From the NCBI RefSeq assembly GCF_024710485.1, contig NZ_JANJUQ010000038.1:62001-126000 (forward strand): a stretch of DNA of 64,000 nt, read 5' to 3'. How positions within the stretch are numbered: the first letter of the stretch is position 1; each line of letters opens with the position of its first letter. The notes beneath the pieces are model-generated. The model was not told the origin of the DNA. It worked only from the letters and a program-made list of their open reading frames with translations, and did no database searches. This document shows positions 1 through 8,188 of the stretch, piece after piece. The translations under genes were made by a program, and so were the position numbers. Source of the stretch: Flavobacterium sp. GTDB taxonomy: Bacteria > Bacteroidota > Bacteroidia > Flavobacteriales > Flavobacteriaceae.

Positions 1-2143
1 GGGAGATGGGAGAACCATCTTAATCGAAACCGGTAAATTAGCCAAACAAGCCGACGGTGCTGTAGTAGTACGATTAGGCGACTGTATGCTTTTAGCCACA
101 GCCGTATCTGCCAGAACCTCAAACCCCGGTGTTGACTTTTTACCGTTAACGGTAGATTACCGTGAAAAATTTGCCGCCGCCGGACGTTTTCCGGGAGGTT
201 TTTTCAAAAGAGAAGCGCGTCCGAGCGACAGCGAAGTGTTAACTATGCGTTTGGTGGATCGTGTTTTGCGTCCGCTTTTCCCGGATGATTATCATGCTGA
301 AACTCAAGTGATGATTCAGTTAATGTCTCACGACGAAAACGTAATGCCTGATGCCTTGGCGGGATTGGCTGCTTCAGCTGCTTTAGCTGTATCCGACATT
401 CCTTTCTACAACTTAATTTCTGAAGTACGCGTAGCCCGCGTTGATGGAAAATTAGTAATCAACCCAAGCAAAACCGATTTAGAAAGATCCGACATTGATA
501 TGATGATTGGTGCTTCAGCTGACTCGGTTTGTATGGTGGAAGGCGAAATGAAAGAAATCTCAGAACACGAAATGGTGGAAGCGATTAAATTCGCTCACGA
601 AGCCATCAAAGTTCAAATCCAAGCACAAGAAAGATTGAGAGCAGCAGTAGGTTCGCCTGCTTACAGAGAATATGAAGGAGAAAAAGAAGACGAAGCCATC
701 TATAAAAAAGTAAAAGCAGCGTCTTACGACAAATATTACGCTATTGCTCAAGAAGCTTCAGCCAAAAGCGAAAGAGGTGAAAAATTTGCGGCAGTAAAAG
801 AAGAAGTAAAAGCTTTATTTACTGAGGAAGAATATGCAGAAAATCCGGATTTAGCTGAGTTAGTAGGCAAATACAACTACAAAACACAAAAAGAAGCGGT
901 TCGTAACGTTATCCTCGAAAAAGGCATCCGTTTAGACGGTAGAAAAACAACCGAAATCAGACCAATTTGGTGTGAAACGGATTACTTACCATCAGTTCAC
1001 GGTTCTTCATTATTTACTCGTGGTGAAACACAAGCTTTGGCAACCGTTACTTTGGGAACATCCAGAGAAGCCAACCAAATCGATTCGCCATCTGAACAAG
1101 GAGAAGAAAAATTCTACTTACACTATAATTTTCCACCATTCTCAACCGGTGAAGCGAAACCTTTAAGAGGTACTTCCCGTAGAGAAGTAGGTCACGGAAA
1201 CCTAGCACAACGTGCTTTGAAAAACATGATTCCTGCTGATTGTCCTTATACCATTCGTATTGTATCTGAAGTTTTGGAATCTAACGGTTCTTCTTCAATG
1301 GCTACAGTATGTGCCGGAACTATGGCTTTAATGGATGCCGGAGTACAAATGGTAAAACCGGTTTCCGGAATTGCCATGGGATTAATCACCGACGGCCAAA
1401 AGTTCGCGGTGCTTTCAGACATCTTAGGAGATGAAGATCACTTAGGAGATATGGACTTCAAAGTAACAGGAACCAAAGACGGTATAACCGCTTGTCAAAT
1501 GGACATCAAAATCGATGGCTTGCGTTATGACATCATGGAACAAGCCTTGAATCAAGCTCGTGAAGGTCGTATGCACATCTTAGGCAAATTGGTTGAAACT
1601 ATTGCTACACCAAGACCGGATGTTAAAAAACACGCTCCGAAAATCATCATGAGAACCATTCCTGGCAATTTCATTGGTGCCTTAATCGGACCGGGCGGAA
1701 AAGTGATTCAAGAATTACAAAAAGCTACCGGAACTACTATCGTAATCAACGAAGTAGACGAACAAGGTGTAGTGGAAATTTTAGGAACAGATCCGGACGG
1801 AATCGCAGCTGTATTAGCCAAAATCGATTCTATCATCTTCAAACCTGAAGTTGGTGAATCTTACGAGGTGAAAGTAATTAAAATGCTCGACTTCGGAGCC
1901 GTAGTAGAATATACTGCTGCACCAGGAAACGAAGTATTATTACACGTATCCGAATTGGCTTGGGAAAGAACTGAAAACGTTGCTGACGTAGTAAAAATGG
2001 GCGATGTGTTTATGGTAAAATACTTAGGTATCGACCCTAAAACCCGCAAAGAAAAAGTGTCTAAAAAAGCACTTTTACCAAGACCGCCAAGAGATGAAAA
2101 TCGTCATCCTAGAGAAGATAAAAAAGACGCTCCAAAGGGTTAA
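1..2143 (+). CDS. pnp: Polyribonucleotide nucleotidyltransferase (PNPase), 5' end outside the window
   Basis: A phosphorolytic 3'-5' exoribonuclease that degrades mRNA and acts in RNA quality control. The frame is open from base 2 to the window edge and reads [20 protein letters not shown] before the first ATG at 86. That is the usual PNPase N-terminus, so the gene is cut by the window and 86 is not its start. Seen in order: first RNase PH-like domain, a helical linker near 200-270 of the visible part, second RNase PH domain (from about [15 protein letters not shown]), a KH domain with the loop IGPGGKVIQ, an S1 domain, and a short charged tail. A hairpin terminator follows the stop and separates it from rpoD. 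Confidence 0.97.
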   Translation, partial: GDGRTILIETGKLAKQADGAVVVRLGDCMLLATAVSARTSNPGVDFLPLTVDYREKFAAAGRFPGGFFKREARPSDSEVLTMRLVDRVLRPLFPDDYHAETQVMIQLMSHDENVMPDALAGLAASAALAVSDIPFYNLISEVRVARVDGKLVINPSKTDLERSDIDMMIGASADSVCMVEGEMKEISEHEMVEAIKFAHEAIKVQIQAQERLRAAVGSPAYREYEGEKEDEAIYKKVKAASYDKYYAIAQEASAKSERGEKFAAVKEEVKALFTEEEYAENPDLAELVGKYNYKTQKEAVRNVILEKGIRLDGRKTTEIRPIWCETDYLPSVHGSSLFTRGETQALATVTLGTSREANQIDSPSEQGEEKFYLHYNFPPFSTGEAKPLRGTSRREVGHGNLAQRALKNMIPADCPYTIRIVSEVLESNGSSSMATVCAGTMALMDAGVQMVKPVSGIAMGLITDGQKFAVLSDILGDEDHLGDMDFKVTGTKDGITACQMDIKIDGLRYDIMEQALNQAREGRMHILGKLVETIATPRPDVKKHAPKIIMRTIPGNFIGALIGPGGKVIQELQKATGTTIVINEVDEQGVVEILGTDPDGIAAVLAKIDSIIFKPEVGESYEVKVIKMLDFGAVVEYTAAPGNEVLLHVSELAWERTENVADVVKMGDVFMVKYLGIDPKTRKEKVSKKALLPRPPRDENRHPREDKKDAPKG

Positions 2144-2168
2144 TCCAATTCAAATATTAATTCATAAC

Positions 2169-2211
2169 AAATCCCGATTCATTAGTTTGAATCGGGATTT
2201 TTATTTTTTTT
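2169..2211 (+). terminator. Terminator after pnp
   Basis: A perfect 13-bp inverted repeat (2169-2181 with 2188-2200, AAATCCCGATTCA arm, 6-base loop) is followed by a T-rich tract with one A. It is a rho-independent terminator for pnp. Confidence 0.85.
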
Positions 2212-2284
2212 TACTTTTTTTGTAACTTTATAATTCTTCTTTACGTACAACCACCCGAACACTTTAAAGAAAAGGAGAACATAA

Positions 2285-3148
2285 ATGAGACAGCTCAAAA
2301 TCACCAAGCAGGTTACCAATCGTGAAACCGCATCCTTAGACAAGTACCTACAAGAAATCGGAAAAGTGGATTTGATCACGGCTGATGAAGAAGTGGAACT
2401 AGCACAACGCATCAAAGCCGGAGACCAAAGAGCCCTAGAAAAATTGACCAAGGCCAACCTACGTTTCGTAGTTTCAGTGGCTAAACAATACCAAAATCAA
2501 GGTTTAACCTTGCCGGATTTGATTAACGAAGGAAACTTAGGACTAATCAAAGCGGCACAACGTTTCGACGAAACCCGTGGTTTTAAATTCATTTCTTATG
2601 CCGTATGGTGGATTCGCCAATCCATTCTTCAAGCTTTGGCCGAACAATCGCGTATCGTTCGTTTGCCTTTGAATAAAATCGGTTCTATCAACAAAATCAA
2701 TAAAATGTATGCCTTGTTAGAACAATCTAACGAGCGTGCGCCTTCAGCAGAAGAAATAGCCAAAGAGCTAGACATGACCGTAAACGACGTTAAAGAGTCT
2801 ATGAAAAACTCCGGACGTCATTTGTCCATGGACGCGCCTTTAGTAGAAGGAGAAGATTCTAACCTATACGATGTATTGCGTTCAGGCGAATCTCCAAATC
2901 CGGACCGCGAACTGATTCACGAATCGTTGCGCACGGAAATCGAAAGATCTTTGGAAACTTTAACACCGCGTGAAGCCGATGTAGTACGTTTGTATTTCGG
3001 TTTAGGCGACCAGCACCCAATGACGTTGGAAGAAATCGGAGAAACTTTCGATTTGACCCGTGAGCGCGTTCGCCAAATTAAAGAAAAAGCGATTCGAAGA
3101 TTAAAACATACTTCTAGAAGTAAAATCTTAAAAACCTATTTGGGATAA
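2285..3148 (+). CDS. rpoD: Primary RNA polymerase sigma factor, sigma-70 family
   Basis: The housekeeping sigma factor, which directs RNA polymerase to promoters of the TTG/TAnnTTTG type seen across this window. At 287 aa it starts almost directly at region 1.2 ([10 protein letters not shown]) and lacks region 1.1 and the long non-conserved insert of proteobacterial RpoD. This is the usual form in Bacteroidetes. Region 2 shows [12 protein letters not shown] and the -10 reading helix [13 protein letters not shown]. Region 3 follows, and region 4.2 ends the protein with the helix-turn-helix [19 protein letters not shown]. It is a single-gene unit with terminators on both sides. Confidence 0.97.
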   Translation: MRQLKITKQVTNRETASLDKYLQEIGKVDLITADEEVELAQRIKAGDQRALEKLTKANLRFVVSVAKQYQNQGLTLPDLINEGNLGLIKAAQRFDETRGFKFISYAVWWIRQSILQALAEQSRIVRLPLNKIGSINKINKMYALLEQSNERAPSAEEIAKELDMTVNDVKESMKNSGRHLSMDAPLVEGEDSNLYDVLRSGESPNPDRELIHESLRTEIERSLETLTPREADVVRLYFGLGDQHPMTLEEIGETFDLTRERVRQIKEKAIRRLKHTSRSKILKTYLG

Positions 3149-3285
3149 TAATAAGCAAATTTTAAGTCTGTTTTGTTTTTAAAATTAAAAAAAAGACTTT
3201 AATTTGTTATATAAAATTGACAATTGGAATTTACCATAACCGCAACAACAGTCTGATTAACTGTTCGTTTTTTGATTGATGATTG

Positions 3286-3318
3286 AAACTCCGGCTGATT
3301 ACCGGAGTTTTATTTTTT
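3286..3318 (+). terminator. Terminator after rpoD
   Basis: A perfect 9-bp stem, AAACTCCGG (3286-3294) with CCGGAGTTT (3302-3310), has a 7-base loop and is followed by TATTTTTT. It lies about 140 bases after the rpoD stop. Confidence 0.8.
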
Positions 3319-3330
3319 GCAAGGCAAATA

Positions 3331-3378
3331 AAACTCCAGTCTGTTCGCTTTGCTCGGGTTCCCGGAGTTTTATTTTTT
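3331..3378 (+). terminator. Second, partly duplicated terminator-like hairpin
   Basis: AAACTCC (3331-3337) pairs with GGAGTTT (3364-3370) and TATTTTTT follows. The 3' half is a copy of the 3' half of the preceding terminator. The loop is longer (26 bases), so it is probably a weaker or back-up terminator. Confidence 0.5.
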
Positions 3379-3396
3379 AGTTACTTTTCCTTTTTT

Positions 3397-3505
3397 GGCG
3401 TTACCTTCGGCCGGGCTATCTGTTCCAATCTTTTTTAGGATTGCATTTCCCTACGCAAGCTTCGGGCAATCCTAAAAAAAGGATTTTCACTCCTATCCCT
3501 AACGC
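3397..3505 (-). repeat. Structured intergenic element, copy A
   Basis: The ends are inverted (GCGTTA at 3398-3403, TAACGC at 3500-3505). Inside is a perfect 14-bp inverted repeat (3431-3444 with 3466-3479) built from a T-run plus AGGATTGC. Read on the minus strand, the flanks go TAGGGATAGGAGTGAAAATCC, T-run, hairpin, A-run, GATTGGAACAGATAGC. The same flanks occur at 5944-6047 around a different hairpin. It is non-coding; its function is unknown. Confidence 0.65.
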
Positions 3506-3595
3506 TATCTCTGTTAAAATTCAAGCTATACTTTATTTGCGTCCTGGAATTTCGTGATTAGCGAAAAAACTTAGCGAACTTTGCACTTAAAAACC

Positions 3596-3603
3596 TAATT
3601 TTG
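3596..3603 (+). promoter_or_regulatory. -7 box of the rpe promoter
   Basis: TAATTTTG fits the Bacteroidetes -7 consensus TAnnTTTG and lies 25 bases before the rpe ATG. I find no well-spaced -33 TTG. Confidence 0.5.
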
Positions 3604-3628
3604 CAACAACAACACACAACTGAATCCA

Positions 3629-4291
3629 ATGAAAAACACACTTATTGCTCCATCCGTTTTAGCCGCCGATTTTGCCAATTTACAACGCGACATCGAAATG
3701 ATTAACGCCAGTGAAGCCGACTGGTTTCACATAGATATTATGGATGGTGTTTTCGTACCTAATATCTCTTTCGGAATGCCTGTTCTACAAGCCATTGCTA
3801 AACACGCACAAAAAACCATCGATGTGCATTTGATGATTGTAGATCCTGACCGATACATCAAGACTTTTGCCTCTTTAGGCGCCAATATTTTAACCGTGCA
3901 TTACGAGGCTTGTACCCATTTACACCGAACACTACAAGCCATCAAAGCCGAAGGCATGAAAGCCGGGGTAGCTTTAAATCCGCACACCAACGTTAGTTTA
4001 CTGGAAGATGTTATCAAAGACATTGATTTGGTTTGCCTTATGAGCGTTAACCCGGGATTTGGCGGACAATCTTATATTGAAAACACTTACTCAAAAGTGG
4101 AAAAACTAAAAGAATTAATTATTCGCAAAGGAGCTTCGACCATTATAGAAATCGATGGCGGCGTAACAGATAAAAACGCCAAGGCTTTGGTTCAAGCAGG
4201 CGCGGATGTCCTTGTCGCAGGCAGTTATGTTTTCGGCGCACAAAATCCGACTGAAACCATAGCTGACTTGAAGAAGTTAACCCAATTGTAA
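3629..4291 (+). CDS. rpe: Ribulose-phosphate 3-epimerase
   Basis: Interconverts D-ribulose 5-phosphate and D-xylulose 5-phosphate in the non-oxidative pentose phosphate pathway; cytosolic. The 220 aa are full length for this TIM-barrel enzyme. Visible family motifs are APSVLAADF at the N-terminus, the metal and active-site segment FHIDIMDGVFVPNISFG, DVHLMI, the phosphate loop SVNPGFGGQ and EIDGGV. A TAnnTTTG box lies 25 bases upstream of the ATG. It stands alone and is convergent with the next gene. Confidence 0.96.
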   Translation: MKNTLIAPSVLAADFANLQRDIEMINASEADWFHIDIMDGVFVPNISFGMPVLQAIAKHAQKTIDVHLMIVDPDRYIKTFASLGANILTVHYEACTHLHRTLQAIKAEGMKAGVALNPHTNVSLLEDVIKDIDLVCLMSVNPGFGGQSYIENTYSKVEKLKELIIRKGASTIIEIDGGVTDKNAKALVQAGADVLVAGSYVFGAQNPTETIADLKKLTQL

Positions 4292-4310
4292 TTACTGAGA
4301 AGTCACAAAA

Positions 4311-5123
4311 TCAATGTTTGTGATTCAACATTTTGCTCACCAAATGAAACAATTCCGGGAATTGAGACCGGAATTCTTCAGGGGTTTCAAAATAATGTTC
4401 TATGATAACCGAAACAAACTCAAAAGGATTGGTAAAAGCATAAATGCGAAAATAATCGGAGTCGATTAAACGTTGGCGATTGGGTGGATGATTGACTTGC
4501 TCATACAACTTGCCGTAGTGCTTTCTGAAGGTTAAAGAACTGCCGTCGTTGCTTCTTAAACTGTGATGATGAATGACATGTGAAAACTCATGTATGCCCA
4601 GATTGAGATTGTCATTATCAATTTGATATCCTTCTGTAAAATGTTTCCAAGAAAAGACTACTGCTTTTAGTCGCGGGTTAAACTCCCCTTTATGGTAATC
4701 TTCCGAATGACCGGAGTAGTATTCCTCTGGATAGATGATAATTTTGTCAAAAGCATCCAGCAAATAGCGTCGCATCCCAAAAGTTAACATAATATAAGTT
4801 CCGGCTATGTGCGTTTGCACCTCTTTATCGATTTGAAAACCTTCTCGGGATATGAATTCATATTTCCTGATAAAAGAAGCCAAACGGTGTCTAAAATATA
4901 CCTTGTGTTTGTCCGATAACTTTCGATAAAATTCAAATTTCTGCATCAAAATAAACTCTTCCTGAGATGTTATCTTTTTGGGCTTAAGATACAGATGAAT
5001 ATATAGAGGCTTTTGAAATAAGGCTATGCTGATATCATCCAAGAGGCTAATCAAAAACATAACGGTATAAAGCAAAAACGCACCAAATATAAAAAGGACA
5101 ATTAGGGCTATAAAAAGTTCCAT
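4311..5123 (-). CDS. Zinc metallopeptidase of the M90 / MtfA type with an N-terminal membrane helix
   Basis: The central HEFSH motif (HExxH, in NLGIHEFSHVIH) and a later acidic segment ending HYFETPEEF match the layout of the M90 family, whose model member MtfA in enterobacteria binds the glucose repressor Mlc. Here a hydrophobic helix at residues 2-30 would anchor it in the membrane, unlike soluble MtfA. The rest is a soluble peptidase-like domain. The 270 aa are close to family size. No Mlc or PTS gene is in the window, so its partner is unknown. It lies downstream of tRNA-Arg on the same strand but is separated from it by a terminator. Confidence 0.75.
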   Translation of the reverse strand: MELFIALIVLFIFGAFLLYTVMFLISLLDDISIALFQKPLYIHLYLKPKKITSQEEFILMQKFEFYRKLSDKHKVYFRHRLASFIRKYEFISREGFQIDKEVQTHIAGTYIMLTFGMRRYLLDAFDKIIIYPEEYYSGHSEDYHKGEFNPRLKAVVFSWKHFTEGYQIDNDNLNLGIHEFSHVIHHHSLRSNDGSSLTFRKHYGKLYEQVNHPPNRQRLIDSDYFRIYAFTNPFEFVSVIIEHYFETPEEFRSQFPELFHLVSKMLNHKH

Positions 5124-5136
5124 TGGCTAAAGATAT

Positions 5137-5165
5137 AAAAAAAGCCCAAGACTATACTTGAGCTT
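5137..5165 (-). terminator. Terminator after tRNA-Arg
   Basis: On the minus strand AAGCTCAAG pairs with CTTGGGCTT (one U-G pair), followed by TTTTTATATC. It ends the tRNA-Arg transcription unit just before the metallopeptidase gene. Confidence 0.7.
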
Positions 5166-5170
5166 ATATA

Positions 5171-5187
5171 GTGACCACGGCAGGGTT
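5171..5187 (-). repeat. Partial duplicate of the tRNA-Arg 3' end
   Basis: These 17 bases match the 3' end of the tRNA at 5285-5301 in 16 positions, 114 bases away. The copy lies downstream of the tRNA in its direction of transcription and is followed inward by GACTTCGTC rather than the T-loop. It could be a decayed tRNA copy or an old attachment-site scar. A long hairpin (5229-5242 with 5259-5272, perfect 14 bp) lies between the two copies. Confidence 0.5.
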
Positions 5188-5228
5188 GACTTCGTCTTCC
5201 CTGACAAAGCTCCGCTTTGAAAGTACAA

Positions 5229-5272
5229 CAACCAGAAAAATGCTAAAGTGAACTTTGACATTTTTCTGGTTG
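5229..5272. repeat. Perfect 14-bp inverted repeat behind tRNA-Arg
   Basis: CAACCAGAAAAATG (5229-5242) pairs perfectly with 5259-5272, and the 16-base loop contains a further AAAGT/ACTTT pairing. There is no T-run on either side, so it is not a standard terminator. It may be a processing signal or part of a small repeat between the tRNA and its 3'-end copy. Confidence 0.6.
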
Positions 5273-5285
5273 CTGTATTTATTCG

Positions 5286-5359
5286 TGACCCCGGCAGGGT
5301 TCGAACCTGCAACCGTCAGAGCCGAAATCTGACATTCTATCCAGTTGAACTACGGAGCC
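5286..5359 (-). tRNA. tRNA-Arg (anticodon TCG)
   Basis: The 74-base minus-strand sequence folds as a cloverleaf: acceptor GGCTCCG with CGGGGTC (two G-U pairs), anticodon stem TCAGA/TCTGA around loop TTTCGGC, T-arm GCAGG TTCGAAC CCTGC, and discriminator A. The anticodon TCG reads CGA and other CGN codons. CCA is not encoded. Confidence 0.95.
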
Positions 5360-5433
5360 TTTATTTATTTCAGATTGAGGATTCTTGGATTAAGGATTTA
5401 AAAAAAATCCTAATTCCTAATTCTTTAATCAAT

Positions 5434-5883
5434 TTAAGCTAATAATTTTTTAACGATAGTGGAAATGGTTTTACCATCGGTTTTACCGGCTAAAGCGGCT
5501 GAAGCTTTCCCCATAACTTGACCCATAGCGGCCATACCTGAAAAACCGCCTTCAGCGATAATAGCGGCTACGGCAGCTTCTACTTCGGCTTCGGATAATT
5601 GTGCCGGCAAGAATTTCTCGATTACAGCTACTTGTGCCAACTCAGGCTCGGCCAAATCCGGACGGTTTTGCTGTTGGAAAATAGCAGCGCTGTCTTTGCG
5701 TTGTTTAACCAAACGTTGCAACAACTTGATTTCCTCGTCGGCTGATAAAGTATCGCCGGCACCGGCTTCGGTTTTGGCTAAGATGATACCCGATTTAATG
5801 GCTCTTAACGCTTCTAGTGCAACGGTATCTTTGGCTCTCATGGCGTTTTTCATTTCGTCCATGATTTGGGTTTCTAAACTCAT
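5434..5883 (-). CDS. GatB/YqeY-domain protein
   Basis: A small cytosolic protein of 149 aa, the full length of the YqeY family. The family is related to the C-terminal domain of the GatB amidotransferase subunit and is thought to interact with tRNA; its exact role is not established. Family features seen are the opening LETQIMDEMKNAMRAKD, LRAIKSGI, QRLVKQRKDSAAIFQQQNRPDLA and the C-terminal GGFSGMAAMGQVMGKASAAL. It lies downstream of ftsZ on the same strand, beyond the ftsZ terminator and a structured repeat, so it is probably transcribed separately. Confidence 0.9.
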   Translation of the reverse strand: MSLETQIMDEMKNAMRAKDTVALEALRAIKSGIILAKTEAGAGDTLSADEEIKLLQRLVKQRKDSAAIFQQQNRPDLAEPELAQVAVIEKFLPAQLSEAEVEAAVAAIIAEGGFSGMAAMGQVMGKASAALAGKTDGKTISTIVKKLLA

Positions 5884-5943
5884 ATTTCAGATTATTAGAT
5901 TATTAGATTTTCAGATTTTTAGAACCTGCTAAAATGGTTGGCT

Positions 5944-6047
5944 CTTTAGCCCCGATGGGAGCAAGTATCCTTTTTTTGTTTTGAGAAAAGCCCTTCGACT
6001 GCGCTTAGGGTGACAAAACAAAAAAGATACTGCGACAGCGGGAATAA
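5944..6047 (+). repeat. Structured intergenic element, copy B
   Basis: TAGCCCCGATGGGAGCAAGT, then ATCC and a T-run, leads into a perfect 12-bp inverted repeat TTTTTTGTTTTG (5972-5983) with 6014-6025, capped by an inner CCCT/AGGG hairpin (5991-6010). It leaves through AAAAAAGATACTGCGACAGCGGG. The flanks match the reverse complement of copy A (3397-3505), but the hairpin sequence differs. The cap resembles the short CTTCGAC-type palindromes common in bacterial intergenic repeats. It lies between yqeY and ftsZ and is non-coding. Confidence 0.65.
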
Positions 6048-6120
6048 GAATTACTGAAACTGCCCGAACCATTCGCTTCCCAAACTAAATTTGGGACAAG
6101 CCTAAAAAGCCCTGCGAAGG

Positions 6121-6160
6121 TAAAAAAATAACCCGAAAATCTCAAGGAAATTTTCGGGTT
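6121..6160 (-). terminator. Terminator after ftsZ (end of the dcw cluster)
   Basis: A perfect 11-bp stem, 6150-6160 with 6130-6140 (AACCCGAAAAT arm on the minus strand), is followed on that strand by TATTTTTTTA. It lies 29 bases after the ftsZ stop. Confidence 0.85.
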
Positions 6161-6188
6161 GTTCGATTAGAAAAATGGCAGACTAATC

Positions 6189-8153
6189 TTAATCTACATT
6201 ATCGTGCAAGAACGAATTATTGGTACGGATTTGTAAATCGTCGTTACTATCGGTTCCTAAAGACATTCTGGAGTTTGCGTTATTGCCGGTGTTGTTTGAC
6301 AGGTCAACACCTAATCTTTTGTAAGCCGGTTCTTTTTCCAATTCCTCAATGCGTGACGGATTGTTATGGAATTTGTAATTGAACTCTTTTAATTTTCTTC
6401 TACGCTCGTCGGCTCTGTGTTTCAAGGTTTCTTCGATAGTCATTTCCATAGGAGAAACTTCGTCGAAATAGTTTACCGCTTGCGGTTTTTCGGTCTCCAC
6501 TTTCATGGTAATGTTCAACTCTTCCGCGATTGGTTCTTCCACTACTTTAGCAGCCGGTTTTGAGTTTAATAAGTCGTTTTCCAACTCCATGTACTCTTCC
6601 AATGAATATTTGATTACGCCACCTTCATTGACTTCGGTAACGGGAACAAATTCAACCGCTTCATTCACTATGATATCATTAGCGTCTGCAGACAAATCGA
6701 AAACAATTTTGGTTTCCTCAATAGGTTGAACAGCTTCTACTGTCTCTATTTTTTCGAAAACAGGCGTTGCAGCCGGCATGTCGAAAGTGAAGGTGATTTG
6801 CTCTTCTTCAATTACATTTTTCGGCTCTACAACTTCCATCGCTTTTACTTCGGGAGTTGTTACTTTGAAATCGATGTCTTTAATGGGCGAAACGATTTCG
6901 AAAGTCACGTCCAAGTTACGGATGAACTGGTTCATGGCAATCAACTCATTTTCGTTGATAGCTGCCGGAGTTTCAACCACAGGCGCTTGAATTTCTTCTT
7001 CCATCAATTCGAATACGATTTTCTCTTCAGGGGCTTCCGCTTTAGGCGTATCCACAATACTTTGGAATACTTCAACCGGTTTTTGCGTTAAGTCGCGCAC
7101 CAATTTTTGGTCGTCTTCCAAGGCGTGAACAATTTTCTTGATTTCGGTGTTAACGATACCGTTTTGCTGCTCCACATTGAAACCGGTCGCGATAATGGTT
7201 ACCGCAATGGCTTCGCCCAAGCTTTCGTCTTCACCAACACCCATTATGATGTTAGCATTATAGCCTGCTTCGGTTTGGATATGATCGTTGATTTCTCCGA
7301 TTTCGTCAATGGTAATTTCGTTAGAGCCTGAAACAATAAGCAACAATACGTTTTTAGCTCCGGTGATTTTATTATCATTTAACAATGGAGAATCCAAAGC
7401 TGTGATGATGGCTTCTTTGGCACGGTTATCACCGGTAGCCACAGCAGAACCCATAATAGCCGTTCCGCTATTGGACAATACGGTTTTAGCATCTTTTAAG
7501 TCGATGTTTTGTGTGTAGTGGTGCGTAATAACTTCTGCGATACCGCGAGAAGCCGTAGCCAACACTTCATCGGCTTTAGAGAATCCGGCTTTAAAACCTA
7601 AGTTTCCGTACACTTCTCTTAATTTATTGTTATTGATAACAATCAAAGAATCAACTTGTTTTCTTAACTTTTCAACGCCTAACAACGCTTGTTCCGAACG
7701 CACTTTTCCTTCAAATTGGAATGGAATAGTTACGATTCCCACTGTAAGAATATCTCTTTCTTTGGCCAATTGAGCAATTACCGGCGCAGCACCTGTTCCG
7801 GTTCCACCTCCCATACCGGCTGTAATGAAAACCATTTTGGTATTGCTGTCCAACATTTTTTCAATATCGCCCACGCTTTCCAAAGCCGATTGGTGTCCTA
7901 CGTCGGGGTTAGCGCCTGCGCCAAGACCTTCGGTTAAGTTCACTCCTAACTGAATTTTGTTAGGTACCGGACTGTTTTGCAATGCTTGTGAGTCGGTGTT
8001 ACATACAATGAAATCTACACCTTTGATTCCTTGTTTGAACATGTGATTGATAGCGTTACTTCCGCCGCCACCAACACCGATTACTTTGATCACATTTGAT
8101 TGATTCTTTGGTAAATCAAATGAGATGCTTCCAAATTCTGAGTTGCTTATCAT
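6189..8153 (-). CDS. ftsZ: Cell division protein FtsZ with a long C-terminal linker
   Basis: The tubulin-like GTPase that forms the division ring. The tubulin signature GGGTGTG is at residues 115-121 and GVGGGGSNAINHM at 27-38. The GTPase and activation domains end near 330. About 320 further residues follow: an acidic, low-complexity linker rich in E, V, P and T, a basic stretch near 580-600 (KHRADERRRKLKEFNYKF), and a polar end. At 654 aa it is far longer than the 380-400 aa of model FtsZ; long tails are usual in Bacteroidetes. It is the last gene of the dcw cluster, 35 bases after ftsA, and is followed by a strong terminator. Confidence 0.97.
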   Translation of the reverse strand: MISNSEFGSISFDLPKNQSNVIKVIGVGGGGSNAINHMFKQGIKGVDFIVCNTDSQALQNSPVPNKIQLGVNLTEGLGAGANPDVGHQSALESVGDIEKMLDSNTKMVFITAGMGGGTGTGAAPVIAQLAKERDILTVGIVTIPFQFEGKVRSEQALLGVEKLRKQVDSLIVINNNKLREVYGNLGFKAGFSKADEVLATASRGIAEVITHHYTQNIDLKDAKTVLSNSGTAIMGSAVATGDNRAKEAIITALDSPLLNDNKITGAKNVLLLIVSGSNEITIDEIGEINDHIQTEAGYNANIIMGVGEDESLGEAIAVTIIATGFNVEQQNGIVNTEIKKIVHALEDDQKLVRDLTQKPVEVFQSIVDTPKAEAPEEKIVFELMEEEIQAPVVETPAAINENELIAMNQFIRNLDVTFEIVSPIKDIDFKVTTPEVKAMEVVEPKNVIEEEQITFTFDMPAATPVFEKIETVEAVQPIEETKIVFDLSADANDIIVNEAVEFVPVTEVNEGGVIKYSLEEYMELENDLLNSKPAAKVVEEPIAEELNITMKVETEKPQAVNYFDEVSPMEMTIEETLKHRADERRRKLKEFNYKFHNNPSRIEELEKEPAYKRLGVDLSNNTGNNANSRMSLGTDSNDDLQIRTNNSFLHDNVD

Positions 8154-8188
8154 ACTATTTTGGTGTTAGGTATTTATTCTGTTATTCT

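Larger units (their letters stand above)
3149..3628. other. Intergenic region between rpoD and rpe with stacked hairpins and a structured repeat
   Basis: No coding frame here is convincing. From left to right it holds an AT-rich stretch, the rpoD terminator (3286-3318), a second hairpin reusing the same tail sequence (3331-3378), a structured repeat (3397-3505) and the rpe promoter region. The string CCGGAGTTTTATTTTTT occurs twice, at 3302-3318 and 3362-3378, which suggests a local duplication of the terminator. Confidence 0.7.

Noticed and set aside
2182..2457. A 91-codon minus-strand frame over the start of rpoD
   Set aside because: It covers the pnp terminator and the rpoD N-terminus, and its residues are low-complexity K/N/V.
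3149..3628. Riboswitch or attenuator before rpe
   Set aside because: The hairpins lie upstream of the rpe promoter box and belong to rpoD termination or to the repeat element.
6505..7937. Several open frames on the plus strand opposite ftsZ
   Set aside because: They lie wholly within the conserved ftsZ gene, have no promoter box, and their proteins look like random translations.
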